DNA from: Solanum dulcamara
Lineage: Eukaryota; Streptophyta; Magnoliopsida; Solanales; Solanaceae
Assembly (NCBI RefSeq): GCF_947179165.1
Contig: NC_077245.1
Location: 14,912,740 to 14,976,739, forward strand
Reading direction: 5' to 3'
Length of the DNA stretch: 64,000 nucleotides
Below are positions 47,381-57,718 of this stretch, piece after piece. The notes below the pieces were generated by a model. The model ran no database searches. It saw only the letters and a program-made list of their open reading frames with translations, and had not been told where the DNA came from. How positions within the stretch are numbered: the stretch's first letter is position 1; each line of letters begins with the position of its first letter. The position numbers and the translations under genes are program-made.

Positions 47381-50345
47381 TCATATTCTATCCTGGCTTG
47401 TTTCCATATATTTTTGTATCTCATTTTGGGGTTTCTCAAGTCTTGTTTCAATTGAACTCTCCATTTCGACATCTAATTTCTTTTTGCCATCGCGATAAAT
47501 TGCGTACAAAATCAGTTGCACACATGCTAATAGAGATCCAATTGCATTTGGTACCTACCAAAACAGTGCGAAATTTTGTGAGATTTAGTCTCCATGACTT
47601 AAGAGTTCATACCGATAATAGAGATCGTAGGAAGATACACTTTTTAAAAGAAAAGAGTATCACGTAAAAAGAAACTAAAGGAGTAATAATTTTTAACTGT
47701 GAGCCTCTACTTAATATGTGGAAATTTAGTTATGATTAATTAATGTTCCAAATAAAAGTTACTCACAATAATGAAAGGGTCCTTCCCAAGCAAGCCATAG
47801 ATTGCCCATGAGGTACTTGAGTTGAAAATAGATAGTGACAAGAAGAAGGGCATGTACTCCACACTTTTAGATTTTATCACCAACCTCTGTATACAAAAGC
47901 AGAGCCAAATAAAATAAATAAGTAGTTATATATACATAATAAAGGAGCTTTCTATAATAATTATTAACCATATAATAAGCTATCTTTTGTAATTAATTGA
48001 GCTATATATACTGATTGTGTAAAAGATGTTAAATTAATAGAGTCCGTCTAGGTTAGATTATTGTGAATAGTTGATAAGTTTAAGTGTGTGACAAGCATTT
48101 TCAAGTGCAGAAAATGATTTTATAAATAAATAGTTACATATTTGGACAAAAATGCCAAAACTAAAAATAAGTAGTTAACGTGTTTGAAAAAAAAGTTTTG
48201 ATAATATTAAAAGTACATTTCTTAAAAAATAAAAAGGAGGAACGATGGATATGAAATGAAGAAGAACTTCAGAATTTTATTTGAAAAAAATTATTTTGAG
48301 AATTTTAAAAATATAAGAATAAAATAGTTTTAAAAAAATTAGTCAAACTAAAAATGCTTATACACCAACTTACGACTGATTTTGACATATAAGTACTTAG
48401 TTGGTAGACACTTTGAATATTAACGTAAATAAGCCAAAAAAATTTCTTAAAAGTCAGTTTGATCAGCATGTAAGTTCAGTCAATCACCCGTTAGTATATA
48501 TTGTAAATAAAATTGGAAAGAGACTTACCATTACAGTAAGAGGAGCACCAAACATCATAATACAAGTAATGGCAAAAGCTAAGCCACAAAGGAGCTTCCT
48601 TTTATCTCCATGAAGTGTTAACACAGAGATTAAAGCCACAATTGAGAAAATGGAAAGGACCAAAAAGAGAATTCCAGATATCTTAAACTTCTCCTTCTTT
48701 GGTGCAAATATGAGGAAAATCAACACATAAATTGCCTCCAAGGCACCACCTATGGAAGCCAGGACTGATAACAATGTGTTGTTTGGTGACACGAAAGGCA
48801 GACCATACCTGTTTAATTCATCAAAAATATAATTAAAATCGATATTTGCCTAAAGAAAAAAATGAAAAAAAAGGTAAAAATCAATGCTACTATGAACAAA
48901 AATTGTTTTTTTTAACAAGAAAATACATAAAGTCCCTCTATATTAATATACAACAACAACAACAACAACAACCCAGTGAAATCCCACATCGTGGGTCTGG
49001 GGAGGGTAGAGTGTATGCAGACCTGACTCCTATCAATGTAGGACGGCTGTTTCCGAAAGTCCCTCGGCTCAATAAAAGCATAGAAAAAGGTCAGACAAGA
49101 ATATTAGAATAAATAAGTAGATGACGAAAACGTTCCAAACAATATTATAATCAAAGCACAAAAACAGTAGATATTATTATTGGATAATAACATAAATACC
49201 ATAAATAGCATACATCAAAGTACAAGAAATCATAGTGCGTTAATACGCCTACGAATAAGGGAGAATAAAATCATTATGTACTAGCCTTCTACCCTAATGT
49301 GTGTCCTCCACACCCTCCTATCTAGGGTCATGTCCTCGGTAAGTCGTAAATGCGCCATGTCCTGTCTGATCACCTCTCCCCAATATTTCTTCGGCCTACC
49401 CCTATTAATATCTAACTTTGAAAAAGACATTCAAACTTTACGGGAGTGCTATGACTTTACACAAGTACCCATGTCAGAGTAGTCTAATGTCATGGGTTCA
49501 ACTTTCATTGACAATCACTATTAAAAGAAAAGATAAGAAAAAGATCATAGTACTTGTTCCCCCAAAAAATAAAAAAAATTTGCTTCACATTTTAGATTTA
49601 TCTTAAGAACACCATGCAATGATATGTATGAATTAATTTAGAATCCATTCAATAACTTGAAAGGGCTAATTTCCAAAACTCATAAGCTTTAAATTTTGAC
49701 TACGCCTTTGTTGTGCATTAAGTTCTAGTTATTTTATTTTTTTCATGTTTAAATGTGATTTGGAGAAGCTTACCAAGCTGAAAACAAGCAGTTGAAGAGA
49801 CTCATTAGATATGGTACCCCTGAAAACTTCTCTGTTGATCTCTTCATAATAATCCTTTTGAATGTAATCCTATAGTGCCAAATTTTCATAATTATGATAT
49901 ATATTAGTTGTTAGTTTTAATGAGAGAAAGAATAAGAAACAAAAGACCAAATGCACATGCATACACTTATTTTTTTTAAAAAAGAAGTTAAACTTGAAAA
50001 AGACTTACATGGGCGCCAAGAAGAGTAATATGCCAAAAACATTTCCTATTCAAAAAAAAAAAAACAAATGAAGAAAAAAAGATTTAATCATATGCGCGTA
50101 TCCAACTCAAATAATCTAAAATAAGAATAAACGAGATAATTTCTCATATGGTCATTCGATTAGTAATTATTATTATTATTTCAAATAAAGGCACTCTCTT
50201 TGTTGAAAAAAGATGACTTTTTTAAAATAATAACTATTTAGTTAAGTGATCATACCAGAAATCAATTCGTGAATAAACACATGAAAATCTCACCAAAAAT
50301 TCCGAAGGTTGTGTGAAGAATTTTGATAACATGTACATGACCCAT
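47381..50345 (-). CDS. SWEET1-like: SWEET sugar transporter, clade I (SWEET1-like), six exons
   Basis: Exons on the minus strand: 50345-50294, 50045-50009, 49869-49774, 48808-48529, 47886-47767, 47554-47381 (52+37+96+280+120+174 = 759 nt, 252 residues). All introns are GT-AG, and phases join without a stop. SWEETs are seven-helix uniporters of sugars in plasma or vacuolar membranes, made of two MtN3/saliva repeats (here about residues 10-95 and 130-215). Visible marks are 'FLAPM' (Pro29), 'STEKFSGVPYLMSLFNCLFS', 'AWYGLPFV', 'VLIFLIFAPKKEKFKISGI', 'KSVEYMPFFLSL', 'TSWAIYGLLGKDPF' and 'VPNAIG'. The hydrophilic tail is short. Trp182 and Asn198 match the AtSWEET1 pocket residues Trp176 and Asn192, but the position of Asn73 is Ala79. 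The start at 50345 gives a short N-terminus of family-like length. Exon 2 (37 nt) is the small exon typical of SWEET genes. Intron 3 hosts a LINE fragment. Clade I is judged from recalled similarity to AtSWEET1. Confidence 0.93.
48062..48400. repeat. Possible MITE in SWEET intron 4
   Basis: Phrases such as 'ttttataaataaatagttac', 'gacaaaaatgcc', 'agtcaaactaaaaatgctta' and 'ttgacatataagtactt' resemble the internal part of the MITE at 4356-4717. Clear terminal repeats and a target duplication were not found. Confidence 0.3.
48950..49402 (-). mobile_element. 5'-truncated RTE-type LINE in SWEET intron 3
   Basis: A 9-bp duplication tattaatat flanks it at 48941-48949 and 49403-49411. On the minus strand it begins mid-gene and encodes the last about 40 residues of a LINE reverse transcriptase protein (49403-49281): 'RGRPKKYWGEVIRQDMAHLR', then 'LTEDMTLDRRVWR', then a stop TAG. 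The 3' UTR follows, with the widespread phrase 'gcagacctgactcc' seen here on the plus strand, and a tail of about seven TTG repeats. Short TTG tails are typical of plant RTE LINEs and of the SINEs that share their 3' ends. It is inserted in the same orientation as the host gene and does not touch an exon. Confidence 0.88.
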
Positions 50346-50440
50346 GACAGAGAATTAATTGTTAATTAAGATTTAAAGTAGGAAAACTGAAATGTGCTAG
50401 AAAAATGGTGCAGGTAGAATAAACATGATGAGTAGTTTCT

Positions 50441-50455
50441 AGGGTATATATTTGC
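50441..50455 (-). promoter_or_regulatory. Candidate TATA box of the SWEET gene
   Basis: The minus strand reads 'gcaaatatataccct' about 100 bases upstream of the start codon. It is the best TATA-like sequence in the 300 bases upstream. AT-rich DNA makes chance matches likely. Confidence 0.35.
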
Positions 50456-50670
50456 ATAATTTTGTTGATTTGCTGATGAATGATCCACTACATTTTGCTT
50501 GCTTGTTCAGCACTAGAATATTCAGTGTGGTTCAGGCCCTACAAATTAATTAACTCCACTAATTACTTACTTATGACATATCAATACAAATACTAATTAA
50601 CATAAACTATTCTCCTATTTGGAATTAGCTTGATATATATCCACACTCCATTAGACCATTCCAATACTTA

Positions 50671-50925
50671 CTTTCCGTTTCAATTTGTTTGTCATACTTT
50701 TTGTTTTAGTATGTTTTGAAAAAAAACGTTTCTTTCTTTTTTTTCAAACCTTTTTTATATCAATTTTTCACGTGACATAGTTAAGACCACAAGATTAATA
50801 AATGATATTTTGGTACATTCTATATATCTTTTAGTGTAAGTATACAAGATTCAAATTAATTTTTTTTTATTTCTTAAACTTTATGTCAGGTCAAAACCAA
50901 ACAAACAAATTAAAACGAAAAAAAA
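50671..50925. mobile_element. MITE upstream of SWEET
   Basis: The left end 'ctttccgtttcaatttgttt' matches the reverse complement of the right end ('tttcgttttaatttgtttgt') over the 'cgtttYaatttgtttgt' core. It is about 255 bp, AT-rich and non-coding. The copy at 32131-34698 is split by LTR B. It lies about 330 bp upstream of the SWEET start codon. Confidence 0.72.
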
Positions 50926-52042
50926 TATTTAATTTGCCTTCTAGGATGATTTAGATTTTCTCTATAACTAGAGGCTCTCAAAATCACATATTTAATCTTA
51001 CACTGACATACAAGTCTCAATAGATTCGTCGCAAGTAATACTGGATCTAGTATAATTAGTGTAAACAACCATAAAAAATAAATAATCTCAACTAATTAAT
51101 TGGTATCCATCACCTATATAAATCGTTTATTTCTATTTTAATTTGTTGTGCTCTTGAATAATTAAGTCTGCATTAATTCAAATTGATCGTTGTACGTTGT
51201 AATTTCTGCCCTTTTCTCTTTTTACACCATCAAATATATATATATATATATATCAATCATAATAACATTACTCCTACTGTCCTACATGGTAGTGTATATA
51301 AGGTCCACGTAGAATATGATGAAGCATTAATATTCTTAATGATCTTTCTAATTATCCTGATTGACGAGCTACTTTCGCGATTATAATATATATGGTTTAT
51401 GATTAATTCTAATCTTAGCTTGTTCATGAATCTAGTATGTTAACGTGTATATATATCGTAATAATTATCACATTTCTATGATATTCATTTTGTGAATATT
51501 GTGGACCTTAAATGCTCGTTATATTTATTCTACGTTGTTTATCCCATAATCGTTGTATAAAATGTCCTATTGCATATCGCTCCTATAGTTTTTTGTTATT
51601 TGAGCATCCTAAATTTTCTATTCCAATCAACGGACCTTTTTTCCTTATTTGTTTCTCCATAATCTCATTTAATTTCACTTGACATTAGTTCCGCTTATGT
51701 AGGTCAGTGTTTATCTTACACCTTAAATTGACTAGATTAACCATCAAATAGAAATTAAACGTACTGGATAATTAACAGGTACGCAATGGCGTCAGCTAAT
51801 TAATTGTAATCTTTGAAAATATATATTACTATGATTTATGACATGGAATCCCACTAACACATTTACTTTACATTTTATATGTATTTAAGCTAGGACAATT
51901 ATGGAACAAAAAAGAAAAGGAAGAAAGAAAGTGCTATCCTTGTAGGAAACAATGACAATATATATAGTGAGTAAAGAATATTCTACTAAAGCTATATTTT
52001 CCCACCAATAAAAACATTTGTAGCTTATACATATAACTAATA
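50926..52042. other. AT-rich intergenic DNA with a TA microsatellite
   Basis: An alternating TA run lies at about 51236-51252. No gene or transposon is recognised. Confidence 0.45.
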
Positions 52043-52236
52043 AGGACATGGTGGAATAATAAGTACTTCTTCATCCTTAATCAAAAGTCTAGAGTTCAAG
52101 TCTTGGATATGAAGTCACCATTATCAGAAGGCGAATTATCCTCAATATGGGACTTCAATAAAAATATGAATTTAATTGAATTCCAATATAAATATCAATT
52201 AAATACCATCGGGCACCCGATGGAAAACAAGAAAAC
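52043..52236 (+). mobile_element. Probable tRNA-derived SINE
   Basis: A box-A-like 'tggtggaataataagtactt' (about 52049) is followed about 40 bases later by a box-B-like 'agagttcaagtcttgg' (about 52091), the spacing of an RNA polymerase III promoter. A tRNA-unrelated body ends near 'ggcacccgatgg'. The ends and target duplication are not resolved. Confidence 0.5.
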
Positions 52237-53032
52237 CTCATCCAATATATATTAGAAGGTTTTTCTCCAATACATAACATGAGTGGGATGAGTTTCCATT
52301 TTCTTTTTCTTTTAAGAGGGGGTTGTTGGGAGATGATACATCATTTCAGAAACTAGACAAAAGGAAGAGAAGAAACAGTTGAGAAGATTGAAAATAAACT
52401 AGTATTGTTGGAAAAACTTAAAATTATGGCATACCACATTGTTGCAAAATGTATTTGTTAGAGCTGTCATTATTTTTGCGAGTTTGATAATATGTATCTA
52501 AACAGTTGCCAAGGCCACTATTCCCTTCCTTGTTCCAAATCCTACCGCTCCCTCAAAATTAGTAAAACAGAAATGAGCGACGGAAAAATTCTATAGCTAA
52601 ATAGCAAAATCTGTCATTAATTCTATTTAGTGAGAGATTAATTATCAAATAATTTTAATAGCTATGAAAAATTTAGCAATAGCTTAGCGACGAAGCTCAT
52701 AGCTAATTTTTAATTTTTTTTAGAAGCTCAATTGTACGAATTGGGTAAGTTGAAGTTTTTATCATAAGAATTGACTATATTTATTTCTTATCACATAATG
52801 GTGACATGAAAACTCGAGAACATCCAAGACTACAAAAAGGTAAAAGCACCATCTAATGTTCCAAAATCTTTTGCCTTTGGAATGAATAGGAGAATAGAAG
52901 AAGTTTCCAATTTCTTTCTTTAAAAGGTCCTCCTTTTTGTGTGTGGAAAGAGATAGAAATATATTACTAATAACTAATTAAATGCATTATAACAACATAC
53001 TTGAGACTAGATTGGGTAAAGAATATACAAAG
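52237..53032. other. Intergenic DNA
   Basis: A segment at about 52575-52720 ('gagcgacggaaaaattctat', then 'cttagcgacgaagctcatag') resembles the subterminal sequence of some plant DNA transposons, but no ends are visible. The rest is unremarkable. Confidence 0.4.
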
Positions 53033-55197
53033 TGTCACGATCAAACCCATTGAGCCGTGCAAACACCTACTCTAACGTCTAGATAGGAGAATTCTTATAG
53101 AAATATCATGCGGATGTTTAACAAAATACAAATAATAGACTAAAAGAGTTATGAAATCACTTTATATTAACTTGAAAACTCAAAGATTTATTACAAGGAA
53201 CAATCAAACACCCGCAAGGATATATATATTAGTCTAAACAGATACAAGAACTTCTAAAGATATAGAGTATAAATAAAGTAATGACACAGCTCCAACCATA
53301 AGGTAGGAAGAGTAAAAACTATTGGAGAATCATCTTCGTCTTCAGCTAAGAAACATCACTGGCCCTGCAACCAAACTATGCCAAATGGCATAGCAAGAGT
53401 AGTATCAGTACAAACAACACGTACTGCTAGGCATCGTCGGTTAACTCGATACCCACCATATAATATAAAGAAATCAACAAGAAGAAAACATGGTCTTGAG
53501 ATACTATGTCCCTCACATATCATGATACCACCTTAATCTTCTCAAACTCTACACATCGAGACATCAAATACCTCTAAACCACACAATTCATAAAGTTCAT
53601 TGGAATCTATTCTAACTGGAATCTTGTCAATTCTCATACTAGGAGGAACTTTATTCAGGTACTTACACCCAACCAATGCTATAACGAGTACATCATCCCC
53701 ATTGAATAAAGTATCTCACGAATCAAACACAAAAATCAATACACCACAATTAAGTATGCATAGGTGCTCATTCACAATTAATAATGGAGCATCAGTCACA
53801 TTCTCCGACACTGACCTCAACATCACAATCTCGTGGAAAATGACCACGGCAACACTCTCACCGACAATGACCTCGGCATCACACTCTTGCCAAAAATGAC
53901 ATCGAGATCACACTCTCACCAAAATTGACCTCGACATCATACTATCGCCGAAAATGATCGCGGCATCACACTCTCCATCTCATCACAGTGTTCAAGAACA
54001 AAATGCAATTCAGCATGTTCACACAATAATAAGGAAACGACAAGTTCAAGCAATTCACAATCACAGTGGGATTATCAAGACATGCCATAAGATTCACATC
54101 AATGTCAATATCAAGCATTTCACACTTTTCAATCACCATCATAACGACACATTGCCTTTTTATCAACCTCACTCATTTATTAAGATCAATTCATAGAATA
54201 CACTACTTATCACCTTAATCCGACAACATTACCCATATCAAATCAATAACCTTTATACCCATTATCAACTAAGTTCTAAAAACACTAGACAACCATGATC
54301 AGTCACAAACTTAAGAATTTTCCCATTATCTTAGCATAAACAAACATGCACACTACATGGATCTATTCATCACCCATGTTAAACCAATAACATCTAGATA
54401 AATGGAAACACCATTTTAGAAACAACTAAAGCATTAAGTTCCCATAAACTCAACCCAATAGTTAAAACAATTATGACAGATAGACACACAATTTAGCAAC
54501 AACTAAAACATTGAGTCCCCATAAACTCAATTCAATAGTTAAAACAATCATGATCATAAGTACAACATAGCTCGAACTCTCAGTCTCAAGTCTTGACTTA
54601 ATAAACATGAGACATCGTATTAAGGCCTTTAACATAATTTCAAGATCAACCCAAAAAATGCATAAACAACATTTCAGCATCACATTGTTTAAAATCGGTT
54701 ATGAAACATGTTAAGGAAATCTTTCATGAAAATAAATTTCGCGATTATGCAACAATGCCCTATTCTCACATGGTTCCCAATTAATCTTGACTGTCCTAAA
54801 ATCAGAATTTCTCTACAGTCATAAATCATTCTTTTTCCTTACCATCTTTACCAACGATAAGTCTATGCACAATTAAGAGTTGTATTTCCTCACATAAGCA
54901 TATCATTTAACACGTCAGATATTCTTTCATTAATCACATTGTGGTTTATCACTAGACCATTGCACGTAACCAAGTTACAACTCTCTTTCTAACCACAAAT
55001 TTACCAAAATCTGAATAATCATATCTCACATACTTTTAAACATTCAGGCAAGTACCTTTCACGCGCAGACATTTATCTCAGACAATAAAAAATTCACAAC
55101 ACATCATATTATTTGTGCAAGCATAATTTATACATCATATTATTCATATAAGTGCACTCCACACGTTGTCAATAAGGCAGACAACACTGCGTACATA
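53033..55197 (-). mobile_element. LTR 'F', interrupted by the gypsy element
   Basis: It starts (plus strand) 'tgtcacgatcaaacccattg', the reverse complement of a gypsy-type LTR end, and is cut at 55197 by the chromovirus. The other part should lie beyond the window. A minisatellite at 53810-53975 is shared in reverse with LTR E, so it belongs to the same broad family. Open frames here have no recognisable product. Confidence 0.7.
53810..53975 (-). repeat. About 36-bp minisatellite in LTR F
   Basis: Repeated 'atgacctcggcatcacactc' type units (about 53812, 53848, 53869, 53907, 53930, 53959) are the reverse complement of the LTR E minisatellite at 40800-41010. Confidence 0.7.
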
Positions 55198-57514
55198 TGT
55201 CACGACCCAAGCCTAGGGCCTAGACGTGACATAGCGAATGAGGAACCCGAAAGTACCTCAAACAAGCCTCTTAGCATTCTTTTAGCCTTTCATAGGTAAT
55301 GATGATAAATAGACAAGCGGAAATCATAATAATAAATATTCAACTTACATATGTCCAACAATACCTCTAACTATTAGATTTAATGGGGCTAAGACAAGTT
55401 CCTAGCTCACCCTCAATCATAATAGAAGAAATGCCATAATAAAATATCTTAACATATCATAAGCTAGAAAGACAAAGGAGTATTGTTCCCGGAACATGGG
55501 AACTCACCAAAAGTAGTCTTCGATGCAATATCAACTAGCCACGTGGAGGAGAACGAGGAGGAGCACCGATCCCTACATGGTGATATCATGTAGGCAAAAG
55601 AGTATGCGTTAGTACTTTGAATGTACTAAGTATGTAAGGATGCATGAACATTGAGAAAATATTATAACATTTATGTAATATGGAACATAATGTAATACAT
55701 GCATAATAAATCATATGGATATCCTTTAAAACATTCATTTTGTGGGAAGCTAACCATAACCGACATTTAAGACCATGCGAGCTATTACATGGAATCCAAC
55801 ATAATCCCCTACGTTGGCCGGGGAGACTACTTGCCGGGTAGAACTCCGTCAACTTCATTCATTTCTTTAACTTTAACTTTAAGGGCTATTTATGGATCCA
55901 TTAGCCTAAGCCTACAAGGGCTCCTATGTTGGCACATAGTTAATGAGACAAGGGGTTGCTACTAGGATTCCCTTACCGAATCCCACCTCAATGCCTCATT
56001 CGGTGCTAAGTCAATCCCACGGAATAGTTTAATACTTCAAAATATTCATAGCATATAACTTGAGAATTCAAACATCATGTTCGGTAGAATAGCTCATTAA
56101 AACATTTGATAATTCAAATATGCAAGAATTGTCCTTATTGCATAAAGAATCCATCATTCATATCATTTCATCATTCTTTCATTTCATAAGACTCCCTTTT
56201 TGATCATAGATATTGCTTTCATAAATATTTATTTGGAGTCAAAGCTTTCAAGTCAAACTTTATTAAAAACATAGTAAAACTAGGTGGGTTCAAATCACTT
56301 CAACTTGCAAATATGTATGTAAATAAATATACATAAATACTTTGAAATCCATTAATTAAAAATCATGCTTTAAACAACCCACCATGAATTTCAAGAACCT
56401 TTAAATAGATAAATAAAAGAATTACTTGTAAACCATCAATTCATACATATGAAATTATGTTGCATCAAAATAGAGCAATAATCATTAGTTTAACCATGAT
56501 TCATACTATTAAGTAAAATTAAGAATTAACATAAGAAAATATTACTTGAAATCAAGATATTTAATTGAAAGAGTTTTTGGACTACATGGGTGGAAGAACC
56601 CATGGATAAACACCCACATAACTTAGAGTAAAGCTTAAAGAAAATAAACATAATTTATCATATAATCAAAATAATTTAGACATGAGAGTGGAAGGAATAC
56701 TCTCATTGAAACCTTACATACCTGGAAACCGAAGCTTTAGTTGGTACCGGAAGACTTAATGAACACTCTTGAGTCCTAGCTTCTCTCCTTGCCGGAACGT
56801 TTTGTGTACTACCCGGAATATATGAATCACCGGAATAGTATTTCTTCACTACTAAGAACTAAAACTATATTTGAGAATGTGTATAGAGAGAAGATTTGCT
56901 TGAGAAAGCTTGATGAATAAAATGAGGAAATAAGGTGGGTATTTATAGGTGGGAAAGATGACCTAACAATAAATAAAATAATTATAAATAAAAATCTGAA
57001 AATTTAGTGGAATATATTGATGTCATGGATGATGTTAAATGGAGGACAATTTATGTCATGAGTGATGTCAAATATATCTAGATCTTTCTATGGTAGGTGA
57101 AATGAGTTATCTTTGACAGAATACTCTTTTTGGAAGCTGCGTTTGAATAAGATAAATTCCTTATTAGGATTTGGTGTCTTCATAAGAATTGTAGATATGG
57201 AAGTCTAGTTTCATATCGTTCAAGAATCAACCAATTTGGATAAATCTACAGTGAGATATGATTTTTCTTCTATAAACACTCATTTCCGTAACAGCATCCT
57301 ACCTTACAAAGATTAATTTATTTGACCTACTTAACCTCCGAATCTTAAAATATGGTCTTCATAAAAGTTGTAGGTAATGATCTTGTGGTTACTCAGAAAT
57401 TTGAATCACTCAATTTGGATATTTCTATGAAAAGTTATGACCAAAATACAGAGGCTGTATCATGTTTAGGCAAAAATTGAAACATCGTATACAACGTTTT
57501 TAGGGGATATTACA
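55198..57514 (-). repeat. Gypsy 3' LTR, 2317 bp
   Basis: On the minus strand it runs from 'tgtaatatcccctaaaaacg' to 'cttgggtcgtgaca'. A TATA box 'ctataaata' lies at about 56939-56948 (reverse) and a GTATGT motif at 56717-56723 (reverse). Confidence 0.93.
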
Positions 57515-57530
57515 TTATCTCCCCCTTGGG
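57515..57530 (-). other. Gypsy polypurine tract
   Basis: The minus strand reads 'cccaagggggagataa' directly before the 3' LTR. Confidence 0.85.
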
Positions 57531-57718
57531 AACATTCGTCCTCGAATGAGAAAAGACTTAGCTTGAGTAGAGTAGAGTATTAACAAACAACCTATCATTA
57601 ATGCAACAGTGTAATTTAAAATATCGTTTAAAAAAATATTTCATAATTTTGCAAGCATGTGACAAGAAAAGTTGAGATGTAAGGATTTCAAATAATTGAT
57701 CAAGGACAACTTAATACC

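Noticed and set aside
48484..48792. 102-codon SWEET-like open frame taken as a complete small gene
   Set aside because: It is exon 4 of the six-exon gene extended into intron 4; GT-AG borders place the exon at 48529-48808.
53600..54683. Frames of 68-99 codons on both strands
   Set aside because: They lie within LTR F and its minisatellite; no recognisable product.
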